Shown: positions 46,539 through 58,567 of the stretch, piece by piece | Layout: every line of letters begins with the position of its first letter | Numbering within the stretch: the first letter of the stretch is position 1 | Source: Auanema rhodensis | Taxonomy: Eukaryota; Nematoda; Chromadorea; Rhabditida; Rhabditidae | Assembly: GCA_964057225.1 (NCBI GenBank) | Contig: OZ059898.1 | Coordinates: 8,184,001-8,248,000 of the forward strand | Direction: 5' to 3' | DNA: 64,000 nucleotides | Notes under the pieces: generated by a model | Told to the model about the DNA's origin: nothing | The model's input: only the letters and a program-made list of their open reading frames with translations | Database searches by the model: none | Program-made: the position numbers and the translations under genes

Positions 46539-48279
46539 ATGTCGCTTTTGAAAAAAATCCTCCTCTTTCGGTAAACTAAATATTCTGAGAATTATTTTCA
46601 ATTTCTTTGTTTTAGTGCTTGTCCTGCCTTTTACCGGGTTCATCGTTAACGTTGTCTCTCGGTGTGGTTGACCTAGTCTAACCGAATCATTCCTGCTTAA
46701 ATGCAAGCTTACAGCTATTTCAAGCTTTCCAAGTCTGTTGGTTTTTCTGTGTATTTAGATACTAGAGTTGTTTTATCCTTAGTGCTTTTTCGTATCCGAA
46801 CTCCACATTGTAGAGAAGTTTGGATTACAATCAGCAGTGTATCATCCCAGTTTTATATAACACTTAACTCTTAAAGTCTGTATTTCTGAAAATAAAAATG
46901 CAGAATTGTGTCACGTTCCCGCAACTGACCACCCCTTCTTGTCACTATCCGCCTATCTACTCAGCTACCTATAGCGTAATACACTCAAAACAAAAAAATC
47001 ATTGTGCTATGTCATTTTTGTTGGCTTTTGCAATCAGGTACCCCAACCATCTCTTATATTTGAAATCCGCTAGTTGTTTTATCATTTCTTAGACAGCCTT
47101 AGTGCTGCCAATCTAGTGCTGGTCAAATTTCGAGGAACATCCTCGTTGCCCTTGTAGATTCTCATGATCATGGAATGTGCAACAACACTGTTCTTTCTAT
47201 TCCCCTTTTCTCTTCTATTCTTTCGCTTTGATTTCTAAATATAAAACTTTCAAGCGCAACACTTTCTCAGACGTGCTTGTATTCCTCAGCTCAGATTATT
47301 CTTTAGTGCCTTTCCTAGTGGATTCATCGCCTTCTTGCTATTTAAAAAAATGCCTTTTATAGTCTTGACAATAGAGAATTTTAGCTAGGTATAATCTTTC
47401 CCTGGGTTGAATTTTGGCCAGTGCGCTCACAGATTCTCAATTAAAAAAATCCATAAAAAAATATGTATTGTAATTCCTTTATATGATTCCTCTGATAAGT
47501 CGTTTATTCCATGTTTGTCACAATAGTGACCCTCTTTGATCATCGTCTCATTTGCTTCGTTTTCTCTCATATATGATTTATTCGTATGAATTGTCAAAAA
47601 ACTGATTGGAGATTGTCTTTGTAAAGCATTACCTTGCTTCTACATCTTCTAGTGTTCTTATCCCGTTACAAAATAATGTATCTATAGTGATTTCTAAATT
47701 GTCCCATTTCATCCCGTTAACTTGTGATGTTTTTATGTATGGGTAGACTTCTAGGTTGTGTGTTGTGCATATATCTAAAACAAATGTCTATGTGGCTTCA
47801 TATATACATAATAATTTGTTAGCATGTGCCAGCCTGTATATTCCTAAAGTTCTAATGTTGTTTGTGTGGATGTGTAAATCTTAGAAAGATTAGTTGAACA
47901 TGTCTTAATTTGACTTCAAATCTTAGAAGAAATTGCTACTGTTCTTTTTAGAATCTATCGCACTCACTCATTGTATTTGTGTACAACTTCTTGTGATTAC
48001 TTGACTTTTATTGTATGGCTGGGCACAGTATCGTTAATAGAGTATATGTTACGCCCATACCTATCGTTCCATATCAGTACATAGTATTTATTATTTAAAT
48101 GCCTGAATAAAAATATAATTAATATATAAATGTTTCTTGTTATATTCGGTAAAAACATATATGATTGTGCCAGTGCTGTTTTGCCTAATGGAGCAGGAAC
48201 GTAATTATTAAGCCCATTATGGATAAGCTTGCTGCCGCGCTCTACAAGCAACAGTAGGTTAAATTTAAGCATCAAATAT
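46539..48279. other. 3' UTR of mdt-15 and intergenic DNA
   Basis: T-rich non-coding DNA between convergent genes. An AATAAA at 46891-46896 is a plausible polyadenylation signal about 350 nt after the mdt-15 stop. The T-richness continues to about 47.9 kb. Minus-strand TTTATT-type hexamers near 48.0-48.1 kb may serve the peptidase gene. No exon is seen. Confidence 0.55.
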
Positions 48280-51086
48280 CTATTTCACGTACGTCTGTCT
48301 GTCCCCAAGGATATTTTTCCTTAATATACTGGCAATTTGCTTTGGACTGTGCTTGATATTTAGGTAAATCCTTCAATACTGGTAGTGGTATATTGTCATA
48401 TATAAAGGCTCTTAAGATAGCGACTATCTATAAGTATAGAGTGTTTATAAATTTGAAGGCAAACAAAGAAAAAGTAAAAACTAGCCTGATAACGAGCATT
48501 AGTGACTGGTGCTGGATCACAACTATTGGGGGTTCTTAAGTCCAAATGATGAGCGGCATATGGAATTTCAAAAGCGTAAATGCCTCTGCTTTGTGACACT
48601 GATTTGCTATTTGAAGCGTATCCTCCACCAGACCATGGGTCTAAGCTTCCTTGTCTAAATACTGACTGGATAAAGAATTTTTAGAACATTGACACTGACG
48701 TCAAAATAATGTTGCTGGCGTCCTTCATACTGAAACCGTAAATTTGGCGCACTGCATCAATATTCCATACTTTATTTGTCCAATTTAAGCTTAAAAGTTA
48801 GAAAATGAGATTTATCAATACATTTGGGTATTACCTCTTAAATATATCCTCACATCCTTCTCTTAGTTGGACAAAATTATCAGTTGAGCATTCATTCATG
48901 AAGAAATCGTTAGGCATCCCCTGAGCACACATGTCCATTATAAGTTCTGAACACTCCTTAAAGTATTATTATTAGTTAAAAGCTATTTAAAATTATAAAA
49001 AACCTGCCATGGCCAACCAAGACTATCTCCTAAACTTCCAGTACCTTGATCTCCACAAATATTTGGATCAATACAGTTTTTTTTTCCAGTGACTAAAATA
49101 ATATAAGTAAATCTTCATACTTAAAGGGAAAGGTGCAGTTTCAACAATAATATAACTCAAAAAAAGATTAACACTTTAAATATTTTTATTTTATTATATA
49201 TTTTATTATAAAAAATAAATAATTACTTACTTGTTGTATTGTAATATACGGAAACTGCTTGACTCATCGCAGTAACAAGTTGCAGATCGGTAAAGTTTGT
49301 TCCATTTTGATTAAGATATGTGCAAGCTTGCTGGAGAAATACACAATTATTAGTTTTTGTATTGGAATAGAAAGTAGTATGTAACGTAAAATAAAACTAA
49401 CAATAACTGGATCTGCAGGTAATGGCATCAAGAATGTAGTTGGATAAGGGTAATCCGTCATAGCCATGTATTCAATACCTTCTCTAAACAATTGAAAATT
49501 CATTTTTATAAAAATTTCTATTTTAGATATTTACCTAACATATGCAATAAGGTTGTCTACAGTATTGCTATCACTTAGTGGAGGATCAAGATTAAACAAA
49601 TCATCAAGTTTCTTTCTACCATCTTCAGTTTTTGACATATTTCTCATTGCATTCCATGAATTAGCAATCATGAAAATATTGCAATTGCTCTTTTGATATG
49701 TTCTATAATGAAAAAATATTCAATTATTATTTTTATAAATTTAAATTTAAATTTATAGTATTAATATTATCGTTCATCTAAATATTTTATAAAATTTTAA
49801 TTTTATATTTTCTGCAATCATACGAACTTCTTTCTCCAAATTTTTCTCAAATTATGGTTATGGAAAACGAAGAGAACTATTCTTTAAATCTCTGCTTGAG
49901 TTTATTTATAATATTTTTGAAAAATATTTTAGTTATTCTAAATATTTTTTTTCCGTTCGAATACTTTCAATCGTTTTCGATTTTCTCTTATCATCTAAGT
50001 TAATTTATTGTTACCTTGTTGTGATGTGATCAAATGCTCCTTCTGGAACATTTGCTCCACGGAAGTATAAAAGTGGAGCCGATGATGCCCATGCCCTGTA
50101 ATAATTAGTGTTCAAATATGAGATCAACGTTGTCAAATGATAAATTAACACTGATAAGAACACAACGAAGTCTAGAAACCAATTTTTGACTTACCCATCG
50201 ACCAAATGTGGATATTTCATTCGCATCCATGCGGAAAGCATACCTCCATATGATCCACCAAAAGCTATAACTTTTGTTTCAGCTGGGAAGGAAATCTTGA
50301 GTGTGTTATTCGGTCTCTACAATAAGATTTTTAAATTCAAAGTAATGCAAAATTTAAAAGTGAATTAATGAAAAAAGATTAAGAATAACCTTGAGTTCGG
50401 TCAAGAATTGAGCATAATCAGCAAGCGCTTGTTGAGAGGTAAGATAACCTAAGTGTGGAATATTCTTAAAAATAGAATATGTAGGAATACTTAGATTGTT
50501 TTAGATCTCTACCTCATAAGATATGGTAGAATTAACAAAAGGTTGGGAAGTTCCATAAAAACGATGTTCAGTAAATACAATAGCAGCATTGAACATTGGA
50601 GCCAAATCAAACATTATACCCTATAAATAATTTTTTTAAATATCATTTTAATTTAAATATCTTCTTAATTACAGTAGCAGCTGCAAATGTTTCAACACTT
50701 CCTTCATTTCCAGTGTAGAAGAAGACTGGCCCTCCACTTTTGTATGAATCCATATTATAAAGATATCTATAAATTAAAGAAAACAAATATTAAAATATAT
50801 AAACAAACTATAACATACTTCATTTTATATGTTGTAGTTTCACTAAAACTAAATTGATCAACTTTAGCATTGAAATAATCAGTTTTATATGGCACAGTAG
50901 CGTCAGAACTGAACACTAAAAATAATTGTAATTGAGAAAATGATGCTCAAGTTTTAATTTTAACTATAACAACTTACTTTTAGGATTAAGTTTTCTATGA
51001 AATTCTCCTTTAACAACAGGATCTCGTAATCCTCGTAAAGCATGACATCCTACCACTAAAGTAAGAAACAGCAAAAGCTTGCTCAT
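48280..51086 (-). CDS. Serine carboxypeptidase S28 family (Pro-X carboxypeptidase / DPP2-like), secreted or lysosomal
   Basis: S28 enzymes release residues next to proline, either as lysosomal Pro-X carboxypeptidase or as dipeptidyl peptidase 2. In order the exons are 51086-50978, 50915-50819, 50766-50673, 50620-50513, 50464-50390, 50316-50195, 50095-50015, 49702-49535, 49483-49402, 49330-49231, 49092-49004, 48956-48835, 48789-48700, 48654-48486, 48351-48280. They sum to 1,578 nt, 525 aa. A cleavable signal peptide is evident ([16 protein letters not shown]). The nucleophile is in [11 protein letters not shown], the Asp in SLDPWSGGG and the His in [10 protein letters not shown], so the triad is complete. 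FFYTGNEG and [10 protein letters not shown] are further family signatures. TTTCAG two bases before the ATG fits trans-splicing. The last intron appears to use a GC donor (CAG|GCTAGT); the C-terminal 23 residues are therefore less certain. Confidence 0.93.
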
Positions 51087-52733
51087 TTCTGAAATAAAAG
51101 AATAAATAGAAGTGGTTATGAAGTTTCTTCCAAATATTTGAGAGCAAAAAAGATATAGTTACAGAACACATCAAAACCAAACGATTCAAATATACGAATA
51201 AAAGTGTGAAGTGAAGGGTTGCACCTTGTGCACCTTTACGCACCAATGAAATGATAATTAACCAAAACCTGATATCAGAAAGTAAGAATAATTCGAAATA
51301 GTACTTTTTGTATTTGAAAAAAAAATTAAAACAGTTTCAGGTACTCAGGAATAAAATTTCATTACGTTGTCTTTAAGAAATATAAAAAAAACATTTTAAA
51401 ATCAAAAAAAAAGGTGTGCTAATAGTTTTTGCCAATACTGTATGTATACTATACTAGCTATATGTATATAGAAATACTCAATCAAAACAGCTTGATGTAA
51501 TAATAAGTGTTTATGGGAGGAATGAAAGACTGATCTTACTAACTAGTCTCTGAACAATTTTAAGTTTTAGACAAATATTAAATATGTTTTATTTTTCAAA
51601 ATGATAACACTTACATTATAAAGCAAAATACTGATTTTAATTCATAGAATGAACTTAGTAATATAAGAACTTAATTATAACTTATTTTTCAATCAAAATA
51701 TAGAAATATATAAAGAATAATTTATAAATAATAGAAAATATTACAGCATACGACTACGCGTTTTAAATGCTTCTATCAAATGATTATTAAAGATGTTACA
51801 AGATTATATATATGGAGCAAGATTCCTCCGCCCATCAGATAATGTTAATGAATCAGAATTATGATTAAGTTGTTCTTCAGCATCTCATGTTTGAAGTACA
51901 AATTTTATCTTATTTATTACGATATTTCGAAATAAATAAAATACTCAATATACAGATGAATCATATTAATCATAAAAATATTATTTTGTATTAAGTTTCT
52001 CAAAAATAAAATTAAATTTGGTAATAAATGAAAGCTAAACTGTAATAAATTGAATTTTCTTCGTGTTCACAAGCTTATCTCAGTATATATGTATGTATAT
52101 ATCAATTGATATCAATGATTCCAAGTAAACGTTAGTTTTAGATATTATGTTCTAATAAAGATTGTTTCAATTCCATTCATCTTTCAAGTTTAATAGGATT
52201 ATACTTTCGAATGTGATAATAGTTTTAACTTATAGTGTCGCTTAAAGTGTAATTTGAACTATTTTATCTTATATTTCTTTAAAAAATATTTTTTCAAGAA
52301 TTAAGAAATTGAAAGTATTATATATTCAGTCGTGTATGGTCGATGCCGAAAAATGAACAAATTCAAAAATACTTTAATTCTGATTTTCCTTCTGTTTTGT
52401 AAGTATCAGGTTTTTCTTTGTTGTGAAGTATTTCATGTTTATATCGCTCGACTGCTACTTAGATACTAAGAATGTCATCTCAACAAGCTTAAAGTAAAGA
52501 AATATGCTACACATGTCATTTGGGTGTGGTATCGATAAAACACACATACCGGACCTTTTTATGAATTGTAATGATTTTACTTCAGCTAGTATTGCTGACT
52601 CAAAAATACTTGTATATATGGTATGAAAAACAAGATGATAAACGATTTATCTATATTGATCTGTACTGTGACGTCTAACATAAGTTAATGAATTGTATTT
52701 CATCATCAGTCATATGTGATGAGAAATTTTGAA
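51087..52733. other. AT-rich intergenic region
   Basis: Upstream region of the S28 peptidase gene up to the transposon insertion. It is very AT-rich, with no exon chain, RNA gene or recognisable motif beyond short tracts. Confidence 0.6.
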
Positions 52734-52741
52734 AACTTTAT
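52734..52741. repeat. Target-site duplication, left copy (AACTTTAT)
   Basis: The eight bases directly outside the left inverted repeat are identical to those outside the right one (53635-53642). Confidence 0.85.
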
Positions 52742-52780
52742 GGCTCTTTTTTAATATCCTCCACTCGCTATGCTCCGGAC
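52742..52780 (+). repeat. Left terminal inverted repeat of the Merlin-type element
   Basis: Begins GGCTCTTTTTTAATATCC and carries CTCGCTATGCTCCGG. It pairs with the right end allowing a few mismatches and one gap. Confidence 0.85.
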
Positions 52781-52969
52781 CTTCTGCTAAAACGAGCGCG
52801 GTTTCACTACCTGGAGGCGGAATAAACTCTAAACCACCCTCGCGCACAACTTCCAAACTCCGGGAATCTGGGGGGTATCTGTGGGGAGAAGTAACTTTAA
52901 TAAAATTTTCAAATATAAAAATCAGCTTCATTCTCTCTTGCATAAAAAGTACAATATCTTAAAAAATGG

Positions 52970-53470
52970 TATCAAATAGGCCTTTCTGATTGTTCCGTCT
53001 CTTCCACATAAATTCGCACAAGTAGGAATCCAACACAACAGCCACATCTTCTTGAACTTCGACTTTGCAACATTCCACATTCCTTGTATTCCATTGGTGT
53101 GCGTTCCTGTGTCCGGGTTCACGAAGCTGTACAACAGTGGCACTATTGTAGGAAGTGTATTCCCACGTTCACGCATATACAAAAGTGATAAACTTTGAAA
53201 ACGGCATACGAGATCCTACATACAAAATAATCACAAATAAAAGACTCAGAACTAACCTTCCAGAAAAGTTCCTTTTCTAATTTGCTCTTCTTTCCTGCAT
53301 ACTTTGGTGGAACATCTTCATCTTTCTCTCTCAAAGGACAGTTTCATTTCTTTTTGACATTCATCACACATTTTAGCCAGAGGAATAACTCCTTTTTCTT
53401 TAAGAAAACCGATAGCATCTTCCTTTTTGGCAACTTGAGCTAGAAGAGCAAGCAATTGTCGTCAAGTAAT
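52970..53470 (-). pseudogene. Broken ISXO2-like (Merlin) transposase remnants
   Basis: Three minus-strand fragments in different frames are seen. The first, near 53.34-53.47 kb, has a GFLKEKGVIPLAKMCDECQ segment: a short N-terminal hydrophobic/basic lead into a Cys pair, as in ISXO2-like proteins. It ends in a stop after FERER. A second (about 53.26-53.33 kb) encodes a Lys-rich stretch. The third (about 52.97-53.17 kb) has NPDTGTHTNGIQGMWNVAK, which matches the conserved HTNxIEgfWs-type block, followed by frame-shifted C-terminal remnants. The catalytic Asp regions are missing, probably by internal deletion. Confidence 0.8.
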
Positions 53471-53597
53471 GATTTTATGTAACATGTTAAAATATGTATA
53501 TGCTATTGTGAAAGCCTTTTACAACCCTTTTAAAACATGTTAACAACCTTTTACTTCTTCCCATTGGGTTCAAACTTTTTCGAGAATCGGTAGAATA

Positions 53598-53634
53598 GGC
53601 GGAGCCTAGCGAGGGGGGATAATAAAAAAGAACC
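53598..53634 (-). repeat. Right terminal inverted repeat of the Merlin-type element
   Basis: Read on the minus strand it begins GGTTCTTTTTTATTATCC and continues with CTCGCTAGGCTCCGCC, matching the left end. Confidence 0.85.
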
Positions 53635-53642
53635 AACTTTAT
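53635..53642. repeat. Target-site duplication, right copy (AACTTTAT)
   Basis: Perfect copy of 52734-52741, directly outside the right inverted repeat. Confidence 0.85.
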
Positions 53643-53853
53643 TGCTTTTATATAAGCTTTGAAGTAATATGCTTAAAATATAATAATTTATAATACTCAT
53701 TTGGTAAATAAACATCATTTGTTTCTTATACTCTGTAGGCGTTCAACTTTCATCACTTAAGAATGTAATATACATGCATAAGTACTGTATTATATATATA
53801 TAAAAGTACAAAAAAAAGAATAAATAAAGCTAGTAATATTATAATATTACTCA

Positions 53854-53859
53854 TTTATT
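53854..53859 (-). terminator. Polyadenylation signal AATAAA of the transporter gene
   Basis: TTTATT on the + strand, i.e. AATAAA on the minus strand, 37-42 nt past the stop codon of the SLC22-type gene. Confidence 0.5.
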
Positions 53860-53895
53860 ATATTATTTTTATAAATTTATAAAAATATTACATAA

Positions 53896-56425
53896 TTATG
53901 AATTTGTTAATAATTCTTCTTCAGCATTAATATCTTTTGTTTTATTTTTCTTTCGAGGCATTTCATTGGGTAACGGAACACCTATAAATAGATAGATGTA
54001 TACATATAATTCTATATTATATTCAAGATTTATACCTTTAGTTTCAGGAATAAATACAAGAAATAGAATAATATCAATAAAACATAGCGTAGCCATTACA
54101 AGATAGGGAAAACCATTTATATATTGTGGCTAAAATAAAATAAAATAATAATTCATATGTTAAGAAATACTTACCAAACTAAAAACCATAGGACCAAATA
54201 CATTGCCAATTCGTCCACAGACATTAATATTTGCAACAGCTATGTTACGTACACCTGTTGGAAATAGCTCAGAAGCAACAATTAAAATCTGAAAAATATA
54301 TTATTTTATTAAATATTGGTCACAATTAATTGAATAATTACTTGTAAAAATAATGATCCTGTTGTTCCAAAAGCAAATAATGTAAAGAATTGGATAAGAG
54401 TTCCCATTTTCTTTTCATATCCTATAATAACATTAATTATATTTTAAATATTTAAAGGTCATACCAGATGCATATATTACGAATATCGAAGCCAAGCTTA
54501 CACCAATAATAGCCATTGTGAAGAAATGAAGTCGACGACGTCCAACAACATGAGCGCCAAAATGATCACTGGCAGCAATCTGAAATAAGAAATCCTAAAA
54601 CTTTACTATATTTTATAAATATGTTTCACGTTTCAAATATATAAATTTGTAATTTATGTTTTTTTTGTTTTGTTCGAAAAACCGACCAATGCTCCGACTA
54701 CCCAACGTAGTAGTCCAGAAAAGGCTGTGTTCAAGTATATAGAACCTTTAATTACATCCAAATTAAAAATGAGTCCATATGTAACATAACTCAAAGAAAA
54801 TCTGAAAAATAAAATTATAAATATAATTAATATTGACTATACATACAATGAAAATGAACAAACAATTGTTCGAATTGCTAATTGACCAGTAGAATAAAGA
54901 TGAGTAAACGTATATTTTTTTGCTTTTTTTGTTGTTCCTGATGTATCTGCTTCATTTACCAAAGTCATAATTTTATCATTTGAAACCTATCAATAGTTGA
55001 GTTTGTTTCTTTATTCATAATAGGGCAACGAACTTGATTTTCTGGTCTTTTGAACCGATTCACGTATTGTAATGCTCGCATCGCATCCGTTTTTCGTTTC
55101 TTTTGAACCAAAAACTTTGGGCTTTCTGGCAGCAAACTGAAGTTTCAAACATTTTTTCTGATTATTAGACTATAAAAAACTTACAATGCGCAAACAAAGA
55201 TTGCTATCAAGGTTATAATATTATTAACAAATGCTAATTTTCTCCATGTTCCAGTTACTTTAGCAATGAGTGAGAAAAGTAAATAGTTTGGAGCCCATGT
55301 AATAATAGTACATAACCAAATACGATGATTAGACGGTAACATTTCAACAATATATATTCCACTAACACTAAAATTAAGTTTTAAAAATAATTTTAAAACT
55401 TGTCTATATGTATAATCTTACGTATTTAAACCTCCTCCGGATAAACCAATAAGGAAACGTAAAAGTATAAAGCAATCCATTGATACAGAAAAGGTTGAAG
55501 CAAAAGATGACATGAATATTGCTAAGAGAAATGATAAAGTGATCTGAAAATATAATTTTATATAAATATAATATGTAATTATGTATAATAAATTAAAAAT
55601 ACAAAATAAATTAATAAAGAAAATGCCTTTTTTCTTCCATAAAGATCCGAAAGTTGTCCAGCAATTGCTGATCCTATGATAATTCCAACCATTTGAATGG
55701 TTGTACTAAATTTAGCTTTATTCTCAATTCCCAATGGTAATAGTATAGAATCAAGCCATGTTATATCTTGAGATTGACAATACTGTTCAAACTATAATGA
55801 AAATGAAACATTTCAACTCATAAATTATATAAATTCAACCTCAACAACTGTGGATTTGAACTCATATGATACATTAGGTGTGGTACAGTTTGATTCGAAT
55901 AGCAGTGAACATCGTTCTGCTTTAGTTCCATTGTATATTTCATTTCCACAACCAATAAGTTCAGCTTTTGATGCACCAAATATATTAAAAACCTAAAGAT
56001 ATAATATAGATATGGTAAGTTTATTCAAAAAAACATTATGAAAATAAAAATATTATATCTAACTAGACCAATCAGACAAGTTAATTACACATCTTATCAC
56101 AAGACAAGTCAGCAACACAATAATGTTTCATTGCTTATCTTTATTTACCATTACCACATGTTTTGTGAATTTTTAATTTACCATCAGTTTAGTCATCCAA
56201 AATATTAATATATATACCTTTGTCTGGGTTAAATCTTTTGAATACTAGCTAGACTACATGTTCAGGTTGGAAAGGACAGGACGAAAAACTTTCACAAACC
56301 ATATTTGAAAGCATAGTGTAGATGAGGAATTCATTGAATAATAGTACTATAAGCTGGAACGAATCCAATTCAAAGAAATCATCTACTTTATGAATTTTCA
56401 CTTCTTTTTTTCTTATTAATGGCAT
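53896..56425 (-). CDS. SLC22-type major facilitator transporter (organic cation/anion transporter-like)
   Basis: A plasma-membrane MFS transporter of small organic ions; the substrate cannot be read from the sequence. In order the exons are 56425-56300, 55992-55840, 55791-55627, 55543-55422, 55367-55185, 55136-55034, 54986-54847, 54801-54687, 54579-54465, 54421-54342, 54288-54175, 54129-54036, 53981-53896. They sum to 1,596 nt, 531 aa, the usual SLC22 length. It has the N-terminal helix after a short basic lead, then a large Cys-containing extracellular loop with Asn glycosylation sites (NGTK, NCT). GQLSDLYGRKK is the MFS signature, and LLPESPKFLV and ELFPTGVRNIAV are SLC22 landmarks. Twelve membrane segments are plausible. 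TCTCTTTAG one base before the ATG fits trans-splicing. The intron after DLYGRKK seems to use a GC donor. Confidence 0.91.
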
Positions 56426-58567
56426 TCTAAAGAGAAAAAAACACAAATAAAATCAACAAATTCTATAAGAATAATATAAATCAAAATATTTTATAAATAT
56501 AAGAAGAGAAATGAAAGAAGATATAGATGATTGAAAATCATTTTGATAACTTATAAGAAGAAACTTTATAGAAGAAATTGAAAAACTTGATTTAATAGAT
56601 ATCATATATATAAGATGTAAACTATATATATATAACTACATGTATTCTATACAATCTAGAATAAAAATATGAAAAAGAAAAGTTTGTTGATAGTTTTATA
56701 TCAAAATAAAGATTCAATTCGGACCTATATATGAGATTTGAGTGGAAAGAATGAAAATCTGTTAACTATAAGTCTTATATCTTATCAAGTATTATATGAC
56801 TATATCATAAAATAATAGATTGAGAAGAAGCAATTGTTGATCAGATATAATCTTCGTTTCACGGTCTTGATGGAAATTTAATTTTTAAATTTTGATAAGA
56901 AGGACAAGCACTGTAAAAATTTTTCGCAATGAATAAGCTTATCAATGTTCAGTGAATATCAGCAAATTAAAAAAAAACTTTTATGTACTAGAATCATAAC
57001 AATATATTAACTATACTGTAGTAACAATATAATTTATATATATATATCTATTCATATGAAAAAATCAAATATATTTCTCATTCTTTTCCAATAGAAGAGT
57101 TTGAAACCGGAAAGTTCAGTAGTAAATGTGCTAAATTCTATTGAATATACAAGAATAATATTACGATATCATATAATACAAATGCTTGTATAAACCTAAT
57201 AAATCAGTAGGTAGACAAGTTCTTATTCAACTCTTCGTCAAGTTTATGAAGAAGACAAAGTTTGTTTTTTTGTTTTCTTATTTTTATAATAATAAATAAA
57301 TACAAACGATGTTGAAAATGAATAAAGAAATAAAATACTTTTGTGTCTACCAGCTATCTTTAATCTTGTTTATTTGGTGTTATCATCCTTATCATAACGT
57401 GAAAACAGATTTGCTTAATGAAGTTTCAAGTTTTATATTTATATTGAACTCCAAATAAATATTTTTAGTCTTTATTACAAAGTTTTAAAATATATTATGT
57501 GACTTGAAATTTTTTTCTCATTCCCTGTTCAACATTTCTAAAAATAATACTTTTAAATCATTCAGAAAACATATTTGTATGATTGATATCATACTTTTAC
57601 ATTTTATTTTTAAATTTTAAGCTTAATTGATTTATATATTTAAATCTAATTTGCATATTTATTCGCCACTATTCCCGTGATATTATCATTTTAAAAGTTC
57701 ATAATGAATAAACGGTTGCTTTTCCATTTTTATGATTATTTCCTGACAATATGTTTTTTATTTAACCATAGCATGTTAATAATATCTTTAATATAATTAA
57801 TAATATAATTATTATAAATATAAAATAATTTTTATTATATGAACATAGTATTCAAATTTACATGTGTTCGGTTTGTAATAGCATCGTTCAAAGTATCATC
57901 GTTATTGAGAAGTCTAAGTTGTTTAAGCAAACAGATGAATGTCCTAATCGAGCAGATAAGTGTTGATGAGAAGAATATAGCAAGAGAATAATATAAAGAG
58001 TTAATTTACAGAGAGAAAGTTAGAATAAGAAAATCATATTGTGATGAGAAGAGTGTACGAAAAAGATTGAGAAAGAAGAAAGGATAGATAGAGTGTTCGA
58101 GAGAATATGAGATAAGGAAAGAGAACTATAACTATATTGCTTTGAGTTTGATTTGCTCTGTATCTCTATGACTCTCACATATGTCCATAATGCTACTTAC
58201 TGGCTACCTCGACTACCTAGACTAACTCTAACAAAATCAACGTTGGTCATCACAAGTGAGCAAACATACAGCTATGGCGATACTCTTTCTATGCGCATCC
58301 TTCGAACTCGTGGTTCTCTTCGCTCGGAAGATAAAGACAGTCAAATGATGAGCAATTGACATAGAGTTATAGAGAAAAAGAAAGGAAAAGAGGCAAGTAT
58401 ATAGAAGAGGAATAAGACTAGATAGGATGTAGATAGCACAAATCTGAAAGAGAAGGAAGCACGTTTTGTTCTTTTCTCCTATTCTTAATTTAGAGATTAA
58501 GGTGTTCCTTGATACAGCTATTAAAATTTCCAATCTTATTCATCCTAGCCTCAGGCACTATACTGCC
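56426..58567. other. Divergent AT-rich intergenic region
   Basis: 2.1 kb between the starts of the transporter (-) and the Kunitz gene (+). A purine-rich stretch (GAGA/AGAAAG) spans about 57.95-58.13 kb and a GC-richer patch about 58.17-58.34 kb. Short frames on both strands near 58.15-58.53 kb have no recognisable content. Regulatory function is possible but not shown. Confidence 0.55.

Larger units (their letters stand above)
52742..53634 (-). mobile_element. Decayed Merlin-type DNA transposon (IS1016/ISXO2-like), 893 bp
   Basis: The element has inverted ends of about 37-39 bp, a perfect 8-bp target duplication on both sides, and broken coding remnants of an ISXO2-like transposase on the minus strand. 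Merlin is the eukaryotic superfamily related to IS1016/ISXO2 and makes 8-9-bp duplications, so all three features agree. The remnants lack most of the central DDE region and are in shifted frames, so the copy cannot be autonomous. GC content is clearly above that of the flanks. Terminal identity is imperfect but the duplication is intact, which implies moderate rather than ancient age. Confidence 0.87.

Noticed and set aside
52710-52962. 77-codon frames on both strands at the left end of the transposon
   Set aside because: They cross the inverted repeat and the GC-richer interior of the element and show no coding signature.
58153-58533. Plus- and minus-strand frames upstream of the Kunitz gene
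   Set aside because: No family features and no splice-phase connection to the Kunitz signal-peptide exon.
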